Below are positions 17,830 to 26,856 of a DNA stretch of 64,000 bases, piece by piece. A model generated the notes under the pieces. It saw only the letters and a list, made by a program, of their open reading frames with translations, ran no database searches and was not told where the DNA came from. The DNA is from Longispora albida DSM 44784 (GTDB lineage Bacteria > Actinomycetota > Actinomycetes > Mycobacteriales > Micromonosporaceae), in contig NZ_KB903838.1 in NCBI RefSeq assembly GCF_000379825.1, positions 63,046-127,045 of the forward strand, written 5' to 3'. Made by a program: the position numbers and the translations under genes. Position 1 is the first letter of the stretch, and each line of letters starts with the position of its first letter.

Positions 17830-19959
17830 GTGGCGCTGATCAGCCCGATCCTCGACAACCGGACGTACGAGCAGCTACGCGAAGAACTCGTCCGGCGGAT
17901 ACCGGCGTGCGCCCCGCTGTGGACGGACCACAACGCCAGCGACCCGGGGATCGCGCTGCTGGAGCTGTTCGCGTACCTGGGCGAGTCGCTGCTCTACCGG
18001 TTCAACCAGATCCCCGACGCCACCAAGGTCGAGTTCCTCCGGCTGCTCGGCGTGCAGCCCCGCACCGCGCGCACCGCCCGGGTGCTGCTGGCCGTGTCGA
18101 CGGAGCTGGCCGAGGGCGTGCAGCTCCTCGCTGGCCGGGAGGCGACCGGCCCGGTGCCGTTCGAGACTGAGGACGAGGTGTACGCGTGGCCGCTCGACGT
18201 GATCGGCGTGGGCAAGGCCGCCGTCCCGCCCGCCACGACGGCCGCCGAGCGTGACCGCCGCGAGCACGCCCGCATCGCCCGTGGCCTGGCCCCCGAGGAC
18301 CCGGCAGGCTTCTACGACACCGCCGAGGTGCCAGCCGACCCGCTCGCCCCGGGCGCGGAGCCGCTGGACGTGGACGCCACCCTCGACCGGTCGCTGTGGA
18401 TCGCTTTGCTCCGCAAGCCGGCCACGGACCTGACCCGGCTCGCGGGCCGGACGATCTCGGTCGGCGTGGCCTTCGACGAGACGATCGCCCGGCCGTTCAG
18501 CCTGCAGGCGCTCGACGCCGACGACGCGGCGGTGTTCCGCTCCGCGAACCTTGGCGAGGACCCGCCGGCCATGCTCTGGCGGCTGTGGAACGGCACCAAC
18601 GGCTTCACCAACCTCGAAGTGGCCGGGGACACCACGGGCGGCATGGTCACCACGGGCGTCGTGAAGCTGACCCTGCCCAGGACCCTGCCAGACCTCAGCG
18701 GGGCCCCGCGCCCGGCAGGTGGCGCTGACAGCCCCCCGCCGCTGGCCGACGAGCGCAAGGCCGCGCTGGTCGTGGCGTGGCTTCAGGTCAGCAGGCCCCG
18801 GCCGGTCAGTGACGCGATCCGCAGGGTCCGGTGGGTCGGGCTGAACGCGGTCGGCGCGACCCAGGCCCGTTCGGCGGCGGCACCGGAGCTGCTTGGCGCC
18901 GGCACGGGCGACTCCGGCCAGCAGGCAGCGCTCACCCGCCAGCGCGTCCTGCCCGGCACGGTGCGCCTCCAGGTCGAGGAGGGCCCGGAGGGCTGGCGGG
19001 ACTGGCAGGAAGTACCGGGCTTCATCCGCTCCGGCCCCGGCGACCGGCACTTCGCGGTCGACTACGAGACCGGCATCGTCCACTTCGGACACGGGCGCGT
19101 ACCCCAGCCCGGCGAGCGCATCCGCGTCCTCAGCTACCGCTACGGCGGCGGGATCGCGGGCAACACGGGAGCCGGGACCATCACCGCGATCAGCGGGCCG
19201 GGCCCGGTACGGGTCACGAACCCCCTGCCAGCGGCGGGCGGCGCCGAGCCAGCCAGCCTCGCCGAGGCGCTGGACGCGATCCCCGCCGAGGTACACCGCC
19301 GCGACCGGGCCGTCATCGCCGCCGACTTCTCGGAACTCGCCGCCCAGGTGACCGGCGTGGCCCGCGCCGAGACGCTGCCGCTGCTGCACCCGGACACCCC
19401 GGCGATCCGGGCGGCCGGGGTGGTGAGCGTCGTCGTGTTCCCGCCGGAGGACCGGTACCAGCCGAACGCGCCGATGCCCGACCACGCCCTCCTGCGCCGG
19501 GTCGCCCGGTACCTGGACGAGCGGCGGCTGGTCACCACCGAGCTGTACGTCATCCCGCCCACGTACCGGCGGATCACCGTGTCGGCTGGAGTGCGCGTCA
19601 AGGACGGGTACCAGGTGGACGCCGTGCGGCGCTGGGTCGAGCTGATCCTGCGGCAGTACCTGGCCCCGCTGCCCCCGTACGGCCCCGACGGCTCCGGATG
19701 GCCCCTCGGCCGCGCCGTCCGCCGCGCCGAACTCGAAGCGATCGCGGTGCAGGTCGACGGCGTCGAGTACCTCGAAGGCCTGATCCTCACCGAGCCGCCG
19801 TCCGTCACCCCGAGCCAGCTCGTCGAGCTCGAACGCTGGGAGGTCCCCGAACTCGCGGACATCACCGTGACCGGCGGGCAGCCCCTGCCGCCCGGAGTGC
19901 CCTACGAGCCGGCCCCGCCCGACGCCGTTCCGGTACCACTCCCGCCGGAGGTGTGCTGA
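17830..19959 (+). CDS. Baseplate J-like wedge protein (Pvc11-like)
   Basis: A 709-residue putative baseplate assembly protein. The N-terminus carries the family hallmark: LDNRTYEQLREELVRRIP, WTDHNASDPGIALLELFAYLGESLLYRFNQ and KVEFLRLLGVQP. Later regions include HRRDRAVIAADFSELAAQ and ERRLVTTELYVIPPTYRRI, also typical. It forms the ring of wedges around the hub. An aaaaggg ribosome site precedes the GTG; the stop overlaps the next ATG. Confidence 0.92.
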   Translation: MALISPILDNRTYEQLREELVRRIPACAPLWTDHNASDPGIALLELFAYLGESLLYRFNQIPDATKVEFLRLLGVQPRTARTARVLLAVSTELAEGVQLLAGREATGPVPFETEDEVYAWPLDVIGVGKAAVPPATTAAERDRREHARIARGLAPEDPAGFYDTAEVPADPLAPGAEPLDVDATLDRSLWIALLRKPATDLTRLAGRTISVGVAFDETIARPFSLQALDADDAAVFRSANLGEDPPAMLWRLWNGTNGFTNLEVAGDTTGGMVTTGVVKLTLPRTLPDLSGAPRPAGGADSPPPLADERKAALVVAWLQVSRPRPVSDAIRRVRWVGLNAVGATQARSAAAPELLGAGTGDSGQQAALTRQRVLPGTVRLQVEEGPEGWRDWQEVPGFIRSGPGDRHFAVDYETGIVHFGHGRVPQPGERIRVLSYRYGGGIAGNTGAGTITAISGPGPVRVTNPLPAAGGAEPASLAEALDAIPAEVHRRDRAVIAADFSELAAQVTGVARAETLPLLHPDTPAIRAAGVVSVVVFPPEDRYQPNAPMPDHALLRRVARYLDERRLVTTELYVIPPTYRRITVSAGVRVKDGYQVDAVRRWVELILRQYLAPLPPYGPDGSGWPLGRAVRRAELEAIAVQVDGVEYLEGLILTEPPSVTPSQLVELERWEVPELADITVTGGQPLPPGVPYEPAPPDAVPVPLPPEVC

Positions 19960-22055
19960 TGGACAGCCGGGCGCTGAGCATGATTGTCCAGAACGGACAA
20001 TGGCTGCGCTGCGCCCACGACGGCACCGCGCTCCTGCCGGGCGGTGGCGTCGAGCTGACCTGGCACGAGGACCGCGTGGAGCGCACATGCGGCCCGGAAC
20101 CAGCCCCGGACTGGCCGCAGCCCTCCGGACTGGCCTTCGACGAGCACTGCGGGGGCCTCTGGTCGAGCCCGCCGGCCGGCGTCGTCACCGGCGAGCGGCT
20201 GTGCCTGCGCGGGCTGTCGAAGCCCGGGGCGCTGGCCGCCGGCAGCCGCCAGCGGCTCTACATCGCCGAAACCGGAGCCGGGCTGGTCACGGTCGTCGAC
20301 CTGCCGTCCGGCCGGGTGCTCCGGAAGGTTCCCGTCTGCGGCCGGCCCGTCGACATCACGGCGGCCTGCGGCAGGGCCACGGTCCTGGTGCGCAGGTCCA
20401 GCGGCCGGTACTGCCTGATGGTCATCGACGGCAGGCGCGGCCCGCTGCCGGGCCCGCCCCTCGCCGTCCCGTGCTGGCACGAGCGCCTCGACCCGATCCG
20501 GATCGCCGCCCCCCGCCACGGCGGGCCGCTGTACATCCTCTGGCGGCCAGCAGATGGCGGCGAAGCGCTCGTCACCACCCCAGACGGTGCGATCCTCCTG
20601 GAAGTCGCCGGGGCCACCGACATCGAGATCACTCCAGATAAGACAGTCGTCATCGCGCGCCTGCCAGGACAACCCTTTCTCCGGTACCAGCAGGGCACAG
20701 GACTCGAACTCGAACCACTCGCGGCCCCCGGCTACGACGGCGGGGCGATCGCGGCCCGCCCGGACGGCACGGTCGCCTTCACGGCCAGCGGGACCATCGG
20801 CCGGACAGCCGGTTCCGCCGCCCGGCACGTCACCCGGGGCACGGTCGTGAGCTACCGCCTCGACAGCGGCGCGTACCGGACCCGCTGGGGCCGGGTCTTC
20901 GTGGACGCCTGCCTGCCCCCGGGCACAGCCCTGGCCATCCGGTACCTGACGAGCGACGCCGACGACGTCCCCGACCCGGTCCCGTACACGCCGCCCGACC
21001 GGGGTGCCCGGCCCGGCGTGGTACCGGACGGGCCGCCGCTGCCGTCGGCGCTGCTGCTCGGCGAGGCCGCGCCGGGACGGGCGCTCTTCAAGCGGCCGGG
21101 CGGCTCGGAGGTGCCGTGGCGGCAGTACAGCCCGGACGAGGGCTTCGAGACGTACGAGAGCCTGGCCGGCGCCGAGCCCGGCCGGTACCTGTGGATCGAG
21201 CTGACCCTCACCGGCACGGAACGCGTCACGCCCCGCGTGCGCGGGGTACGGATCGAGCGCCCCGGTCACCGCCTGCTCGACGCCCTGCCGAAATCCTGGT
21301 CACGGGACGACGGTGACGCGCAGGCGATGTACGAGTTCCTCGCGCTGCCCGACGGCGTGCTCCGTGACCTCGACCTGAGGTCGGCGACCCGCGCCGTCCT
21401 GGCCGACCCGCACGCCACCCCGCAGGAGGCCCTGTCGTGGCTGGCCGGCTTCGCGGGGCTCGTCCTCGACCGGCGCTGGCCGGAGCCGGCCCGGCGTCAG
21501 CTCATCGCGGAGGCGTACACGCTGTTCCGCCGGCGTGGTACCAGGGCAGCCCTGATCCGCACCATCGGCATCTACCTCGGCCGCCCGCCCGTCATCGTCG
21601 AGGAGTGGCAGCTGCGGGGCCTGGGCGGCACGGTGCTGGGCCTCAGCCCGCACGGCCCGGCGGCACCGGCGGTCGGCGGCTCGGCCCGGCAGACCGGTAC
21701 CCTCGGCCGGTTCATGGTCGGCGGGCAGGCGGCGGGCTCTGATTCCTACACCCGCACGGCGCACCGGTTCTGCCTGCTCGTACCGGGCACCCTCAGCGAG
21801 GAACAGCGCGCCGTCACGCTCGGCATCACCGAGGCCCACCGCCCGGCCCACACCCGGTACGAGCTGCTGGAGCTGGGGCCGGGCATGCGGGTCGGCGCCC
21901 GGCTGCGGGTGGCACTCACGTCCTTCGTCGGCCCCTCGGTGCCGTGGAGCCCGGCAGTGGTCGGCGAAACGGGCGGGCCGGTGGTGCTCGGCCGGGCCGC
22001 GACCGGTACACGGCTGGGGGAGACCTCCGTCGCTGGCCGGGTGCGTGTCGGATGA
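19959..22055 (+). CDS. Baseplate wedge/tail protein I-like (Pvc12-like)
   Basis: A 698-residue protein. Its C-terminal half has the phage tail protein I (gpI) pattern: LLDALPKSWSRDDG, YEFLALPDGVLRDLD, LSWLAGFAGLVLDRRW, RRQLIAEAYTLFRRRGTRAALI and a late FCLLVPGTLSEEQR / AHRPAHTRYELLEL segment. The first ~350 residues are beta-rich with propeller-like repeats such as RLYIAETGAGLVTVVDL, which is common in the long actinomycete versions. It partners gpJ in the wedge. Confidence 0.85.
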   Translation: MDSRALSMIVQNGQWLRCAHDGTALLPGGGVELTWHEDRVERTCGPEPAPDWPQPSGLAFDEHCGGLWSSPPAGVVTGERLCLRGLSKPGALAAGSRQRLYIAETGAGLVTVVDLPSGRVLRKVPVCGRPVDITAACGRATVLVRRSSGRYCLMVIDGRRGPLPGPPLAVPCWHERLDPIRIAAPRHGGPLYILWRPADGGEALVTTPDGAILLEVAGATDIEITPDKTVVIARLPGQPFLRYQQGTGLELEPLAAPGYDGGAIAARPDGTVAFTASGTIGRTAGSAARHVTRGTVVSYRLDSGAYRTRWGRVFVDACLPPGTALAIRYLTSDADDVPDPVPYTPPDRGARPGVVPDGPPLPSALLLGEAAPGRALFKRPGGSEVPWRQYSPDEGFETYESLAGAEPGRYLWIELTLTGTERVTPRVRGVRIERPGHRLLDALPKSWSRDDGDAQAMYEFLALPDGVLRDLDLRSATRAVLADPHATPQEALSWLAGFAGLVLDRRWPEPARRQLIAEAYTLFRRRGTRAALIRTIGIYLGRPPVIVEEWQLRGLGGTVLGLSPHGPAAPAVGGSARQTGTLGRFMVGGQAAGSDSYTRTAHRFCLLVPGTLSEEQRAVTLGITEAHRPAHTRYELLELGPGMRVGARLRVALTSFVGPSVPWSPAVVGETGGPVVLGRAATGTRLGETSVAGRVRVG

Positions 22056-23599
22056 CCAGCCTCGCCATCTCCCGCCTGAGCGCCACGGTCCGGCGTGCCC
22101 CGGACGGGGCCGACCCCGGCCCGCGCGTCTCCGCCCTCCTGAACGGGCTCGCGAACGGCGGCCTGGCGATGGCGCTCAGCTCGGTGAGCCTCCCGCCCGG
22201 CGAGTGGCTGGTCCGCCGGCTCGACGTCCCCGTCGCCCTCGACCTGTCCGGCCGCGACGCCGACGTCCAGGAACGCTGGGCGCTCGCCCTCCTCGAAGCG
22301 CTCCGCGCCGCGCTCGGCAGCGGCGAGGCCGTCCACTATCCAGCAGCACCGGCCGCGCTCGCCGACGTGCTCACCGGCTGCGCGACCCGTACCTTCACCC
22401 GCGCCTGGGCCTGGCGCCTCCTGGGCTTCCTGCCCGGCACGCCAGCCACATCCCCGCCGCCCGCGGCACCCGTGATCGTCCACAGTGGCACGAATGCCGA
22501 TGCTGCTTCGATACCTGTCCGGGTCACGCCCGGCACCGCTGCCCCGGCCCCGGGTGACGTGCCGTCCGGCGACCCGGCCGGCATCGCCTTCTCCGCACTG
22601 CGAGCACGTCCCGAGCTGGCCGCCGCGGCCCTGGTGCAGGTGGCCGCCCAGATCGGCTGGGCGGCCCTGCATCGGCTCTTCGGTACCGGGTACTGGCCCC
22701 GGATCGCCGCGCTGGTCTACCAGGCCTCCACCGGCCACAGCACACTCCAGCCCCTCGCTCCGGTACCCGAGCCGGGCAGCGCCGCGCACGCCGTGACGGA
22801 AGCGCGGGCGAACGCCCTGTTGCGCCATGCGCCGCTCGCCGCGCACATCCACCGGTCGAGGCTCCGGATCGGGGCGCGCTCCGCCGATCCGTCAGCGGAG
22901 AGCACCCTGGAAGCCTGGGCCATCCTGCTCGTCGCGAGCACGGAACCAGCAGCCCTCGCCCAGCACGTCACGACCGGCGTCGCCGCGCGCGTGGCGGAAC
23001 TGCTGGCGAGCGCCCGCCCGGTGCCCAGGGTCTCCCCGGATCGGGAGCCGGTCGCCGAGGAATCCGTTGCCCGGGGGCCTGTCGTCCAGGAGTCCGCTGT
23101 CCGGGAGACCCGCTGGGCCGGCCTGCTGTTCCTGATCGCGACAGCGGGCGAGGCCGGCATGCCGGAGGAGTTGCTGGCCGATGACGTGCTCGCCGGCCGG
23201 CCGGTGCCGTGGGTGCTGCGGGAGATCGCGGGCGCGCTCGTCCCGGCCCCGCGTGACGACCCGGCCGTGCTGGCCTTCGCTGGGCTGGACGCCGCGCGGG
23301 CTGGGGAACTGGACCGGCTGCTGGCAGCAGGTACAAAGGAAAAAGACCGGGTCGCGGCACACGCCGCACGCTGGGCACAGGCGACGGCCACCCGCCTGGC
23401 CGCCGATCCTGACGAGGACCCGGCGGCGGTCGTGCTGGGCGTGGCGGCGCGGCACGGCCTGGTCTTCGCCGAGCCGGGCTGGATCGAGGTCCACCTGCCA
23501 CTGGACAGCGTGGACGTCGGCGTGCGGCGCGCCGGGCTCGACGTCGATCCCGGCTGGGTGCCGTGGCTGGGCAGCGTGGTGGTGTTCCGCTATGTCTGA
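22052..23599 (+). CDS. CIS protein at the tape-measure position (Pvc14-like candidate)
   Basis: A 515-residue Ala/Leu-rich protein with no signal peptide. It has conserved-looking blocks: SALLNGLANGGLAMAL with PPGEWLVRRLDVP near the start, TRTFTRAWAWRLLGFLP around residue 110, and a C-terminal HGLVFAEPGWIEVHLPLD ending in DPGWVPWLGSVVVFRYV. Proteins with this end usually precede the CIS AAA+ ATPase gene and have been related to the CIS tape-measure family, which sets particle length. I infer this from position and the C-terminal pattern; the assignment is tentative. It overlaps the ATPase start by eight bases. Confidence 0.6.
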   Translation: MTSLAISRLSATVRRAPDGADPGPRVSALLNGLANGGLAMALSSVSLPPGEWLVRRLDVPVALDLSGRDADVQERWALALLEALRAALGSGEAVHYPAAPAALADVLTGCATRTFTRAWAWRLLGFLPGTPATSPPPAAPVIVHSGTNADAASIPVRVTPGTAAPAPGDVPSGDPAGIAFSALRARPELAAAALVQVAAQIGWAALHRLFGTGYWPRIAALVYQASTGHSTLQPLAPVPEPGSAAHAVTEARANALLRHAPLAAHIHRSRLRIGARSADPSAESTLEAWAILLVASTEPAALAQHVTTGVAARVAELLASARPVPRVSPDREPVAEESVARGPVVQESAVRETRWAGLLFLIATAGEAGMPEELLADDVLAGRPVPWVLREIAGALVPAPRDDPAVLAFAGLDAARAGELDRLLAAGTKEKDRVAAHAARWAQATATRLAADPDEDPAAVVLGVAARHGLVFAEPGWIEVHLPLDSVDVGVRRAGLDVDPGWVPWLGSVVVFRYV

Positions 23600-25532
23600 C
23601 CCGATCGTGCTCAGCAGGGACCTGTCCGCGCGGGCCGCGGGCCTGGCCCTGCGGATCGCTGCGGTGCTCGAGGAACGGGTCGGGCCGGACGGCGGGACGG
23701 CCGTGGCCTTCCTGCGGTCGTGGGCCGCGGAGGCGGGGGAGCCGTCGGGGGAGCCCGGGCCGTTCGACGTGCTGTCCGAGCGGTTCCGGCTCGGGCTGCT
23801 CGACCAGGACCTGATCCTGCTCGCGGGCCTTCCGGAGGAACACGAGGGCCTGGCGTCCACGCTCCGCACGCTCAACGTCCACGGCGAGCCGCGCGTGACG
23901 GCTGGGCTGGCCGCCCTGCTGATCGGTGACCGCGTGGCGCTGCGCTGGGCGCTGACCGAGGGTGCCGCTGTCCGGCACCGGCTGCTGCGGATCGCCGACC
24001 CGGCCGTCCCGCTCTACGAACGATCGCTCACTCTCGCGGACCGGCTCTGGGAAGCCTTGCACGGCAACGAATCCTGGCCGTCCACTATGGAACGACGTGG
24101 CGTCCCTGAGGCTCCGGCGGGGCTGCGGAACTGGCTCAAGACCCCGGCCGTGCAGCGCGCGGTGAGTGCCATCGCGAACGGCGGTGACCGGACCCTGCTG
24201 CTGACCAGCGCGGACGAGGCAGTAGGTCTCGGCCGTTGTGCCGCCGTCGCGGCAGAGGCAGGTGTACCGCTGGTGGCAGCAGCTCCAGCCCCGCACGACC
24301 ACGGGGCGATCGCCCTGCTCGTCGCCCACGCGACGGTGCGAGGGGCTGTGCCCGTCATCGTCGTGCCGCCCCCGGCGGAGGGCTCGATCGTGGTACCCGT
24401 CCTCGCGACGCGCGACCTGCCCGGCCCGATTCTCGTGTGCGCCGCGCCGGGCAGCGTCCGGGCGCCGGGTGGCCGGCCCGTGCAGCAGGTACCGGCTGGC
24501 CCGGCCGACGTGGACGACTGCCGGGAGGCGTGGCGGAGCGCGGTACCGCACCTCGCCGAGCACGCTGGCCGGCTCGCCGCCCGGTACCCGCTGGACCCGG
24601 CGCTGATCGCCGAGCTGGCCGTCGACGCCAGCGACCAGGCCGGCCTGCCTGCCCCCGAGATCGGCCTGCCCGACATCCCGGCCCTGATCCGGGCCCGGGC
24701 CGGGCTCACACTGCCGGCCGGCATGACGCTGACCACACCGGACGTGCCGTGGGAGCGGCTGGTCGTGACGGAGGACATCGCCGGGCAGCTCCGCGACTCC
24801 GTGGCCCGCCTCGCCCTCCAGTCCGTGGTGCTCGACGACTGGGGCCTGCGCGAACGGGCCAGGGCCTCGCGCGGCACGCGGCTGCTGTTCTCCGGCCCGC
24901 CCGGTACCGGCAAGTCCCTCGCGGCCGAGGCCGTCGCCACGGCGGCAGGCACGGACCTGCTCGTCGTCGACGTGTCCCGCGTGGTGTCGAAGTGGATCGG
25001 GGAGACGGAGAAGAACCTGGCGACAGCGTTCGACGCCGCCGAGCGCACGCAGGCCGTGCTGTTCCTCGACGAGGCCGACGCGCTGTTCGGCATGCGGACG
25101 GAGATCAGCGACGCCCACGACCGGTACGCGAACCTGGAGACGGCGTACCTCCTGCAGCGCCTCGACCGCTTCGACGGCCTGGCCGTGCTCGCCACGAACC
25201 TCAGCCACAACATCGACCCGGCCTTCCTCCGCCGGATGGACACCGTGGTCGAGTTCGGCCTCCCGGATCTCGACGGCCGGCGCGCGCTGTGGCCGCTGCA
25301 CCTGCCGCCCGGGATCCTCGCCCCCAGCGTGGACCTCACCATGCTCGCCCGGCTGTACCCGGTGCCGGGCGGCTGGATCCGCAACGCGGCCATCGCGGCG
25401 GCGTTCCTGGCAGCGGCCGAGGACCGGCCGATCTGCCAGCGGCACCTGGTGACCGCGATCCGCCGCGAGTACGCGAAGGCGGCACTGCCCTTCCCCGGCG
25501 AGCCTCCGAGGAGACCTGATGACGGCGCATGA
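23592..25532 (+). CDS. AAA+ ATPase of the CIS (Pvc15-like)
   Basis: A 646-residue protein. The C-terminal half is a complete AAA+ module: Walker A GPPGTGKS near residue 435, Walker B LFLDEADALFG near 488, a sensor-like ATNLSHNIDPAFLRRMD and an Arg-finger region. The N-terminal ~400 residues are an Ala/Leu-rich accessory domain, as in Pvc15/Afp15. This ATPase is needed for assembly of Afp/PVC-type particles, perhaps for effector loading. It overlaps the previous gene by eight bases and the next by fourteen. Confidence 0.92.
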   Translation: MSDPIVLSRDLSARAAGLALRIAAVLEERVGPDGGTAVAFLRSWAAEAGEPSGEPGPFDVLSERFRLGLLDQDLILLAGLPEEHEGLASTLRTLNVHGEPRVTAGLAALLIGDRVALRWALTEGAAVRHRLLRIADPAVPLYERSLTLADRLWEALHGNESWPSTMERRGVPEAPAGLRNWLKTPAVQRAVSAIANGGDRTLLLTSADEAVGLGRCAAVAAEAGVPLVAAAPAPHDHGAIALLVAHATVRGAVPVIVVPPPAEGSIVVPVLATRDLPGPILVCAAPGSVRAPGGRPVQQVPAGPADVDDCREAWRSAVPHLAEHAGRLAARYPLDPALIAELAVDASDQAGLPAPEIGLPDIPALIRARAGLTLPAGMTLTTPDVPWERLVVTEDIAGQLRDSVARLALQSVVLDDWGLRERARASRGTRLLFSGPPGTGKSLAAEAVATAAGTDLLVVDVSRVVSKWIGETEKNLATAFDAAERTQAVLFLDEADALFGMRTEISDAHDRYANLETAYLLQRLDRFDGLAVLATNLSHNIDPAFLRRMDTVVEFGLPDLDGRRALWPLHLPPGILAPSVDLTMLARLYPVPGGWIRNAAIAAAFLAAAEDRPICQRHLVTAIRREYAKAALPFPGEPPRRPDDGA

Positions 25533-26856
25533 ACAGCAGCCCTGTGAGTGTGAGTCCTGCTGCACGGGCGACCTGCCGGTCAATCCGTTCCTGGCGCTGC
25601 GCGTCGCGTACGGGATGCTGCTCGGCGAGGACGACTTCCGCACCATGCAGGGCAACCCGCGCGGCAAGCAGATGCTGCACTCGGCGTGGCTGCACGGGCC
25701 TGGCGTGGTCTGGGGCTACCAGATCGGCGTCGACGGCGTCCGCAACCTGACGGCCTCGGCGGGCCTGGCCATCGACGGCGTCGGCCGCGAGCTGCTGTCG
25801 GAGAGCACCTGGTGCCTCGACCTGCGCGACTGGGTGACCGGGCTCGAACCACCGGAGAAGGAGTGCTCGACCAGGACGGTCCACGGCTGCCTGGTCGTCG
25901 AGTTCGACTGCTGCCCAGGCAATCCGGTGCCGACGCTGTCCGATCCCTGCGACATCAACCGCCGCCACGACGAGTACTCCCGCATCCTCGAAACCGCCCG
26001 GATCTCCCTCCGCCACGACGCGTGCCCGTCCCGCTGGCGCCCCTACCACCGGGTCCGTGTCCTGCTCGGCCTGGAGAAGGTCTGGGAGGACGACCCGGCA
26101 GGCGAGGAAGCGCACGCCGCCCAGCACGCTGTCGTGCAGCACCCGCCGGCCGAGCGCGCCGCCGCGCTGCTGCGCGAGTTCCGGCGCCTGGCGGCGAAGG
26201 ACGCCGCCGAGCTGCGGCCGGCTCCGGACCCCGGTGGCCAGGGCTACACCCTTTTCCCGGTACTGGAAGAAGACGCCGCCGTCACCCTCGCCCGGGTGGA
26301 GATCGACGTCCGGGACAACGACGGCTGCTGTGAGGTCCTCCGCGTCCGGGTCAACGGCAGTGCCCGCACGGCGCTGATCCCGGCGACCACCATCCAGGAG
26401 CTCACCTGCGGCCTGGCCCCCGGCCTCCTCCACGACAGCGGCGAGGCCGACGCCGGCGGGCCGCGCGTCATCCCGGAGACGGTCGGCTGGAACGAGGACG
26501 CCACGCTGCTGACCTTCATGGTCACCCGCCCGCTGGTGGCCGGCTCGGTGTCCCGCCGGGCGGTCGCCATCACGTCGCTGTCGGAACGCGGCTGGGTCGA
26601 CGAGGACTTCCACCACGTCCGCTACGACGAGGACACGCTGACCGTCACGGTGACGATGGCCGACCGCCCGGTCAACGAGGTGATCCGGCTGATCGTGCGC
26701 GGTACCGGCGAGACGCCCATCTTCGGCTCCGGCCCGGTCGTCCCGCTCGCCGGGCTGGCAGGCGGGCCGCCCGGCACCGTCAACGACGGGCACGACGCCG
26801 TGCTGACCCTGCCGAACCCGCTGCACGCCGCTCTTCCGGAGGAGGCACGGCCATGA
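25519..26856 (+). CDS. CIS-associated protein of unknown function, Cys-rich N-terminus (relative of the next gene)
   Basis: A 445-residue protein. It opens with a Cys cluster (CECESCC at 9-15) and has further pairs (CC in EFDCCPG, CC in NDGCCEV). An N-terminal domain reads FLALRVAYGMLLGEDDF, HGPGVVWGYQIGVDG, ASAGLAIDGVGREL; the same pattern occurs in the following gene. The C-terminal half is beta-rich, with repeated 'VTVTMADRPVNEVIRLIV'-like strands. No enzymatic motif is seen. It is coupled to the ATPase gene by overlap. A particle-surface or assembly role is possible but unproven. Confidence 0.6.
   Translation: MTAHEQQPCECESCCTGDLPVNPFLALRVAYGMLLGEDDFRTMQGNPRGKQMLHSAWLHGPGVVWGYQIGVDGVRNLTASAGLAIDGVGRELLSESTWCLDLRDWVTGLEPPEKECSTRTVHGCLVVEFDCCPGNPVPTLSDPCDINRRHDEYSRILETARISLRHDACPSRWRPYHRVRVLLGLEKVWEDDPAGEEAHAAQHAVVQHPPAERAAALLREFRRLAAKDAAELRPAPDPGGQGYTLFPVLEEDAAVTLARVEIDVRDNDGCCEVLRVRVNGSARTALIPATTIQELTCGLAPGLLHDSGEADAGGPRVIPETVGWNEDATLLTFMVTRPLVAGSVSRRAVAITSLSERGWVDEDFHHVRYDEDTLTVTVTMADRPVNEVIRLIVRGTGETPIFGSGPVVPLAGLAGGPPGTVNDGHDAVLTLPNPLHAALPEEARP

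Noticed and set aside
13452-17933. A 1493-codon open frame on the minus strand opposite the effectors
   Set aside because: It is the shadow of two strong plus-strand genes in very GC-rich DNA; the translation is Arg/Gly/Pro-rich low-complexity sequence without any domain and has no ribosome site.
22968-25667. An 899-codon minus-strand frame opposite the AAA+ ATPase
   Set aside because: The plus strand carries complete Walker motifs in a coupled operon; the antisense frame has no recognisable domain.
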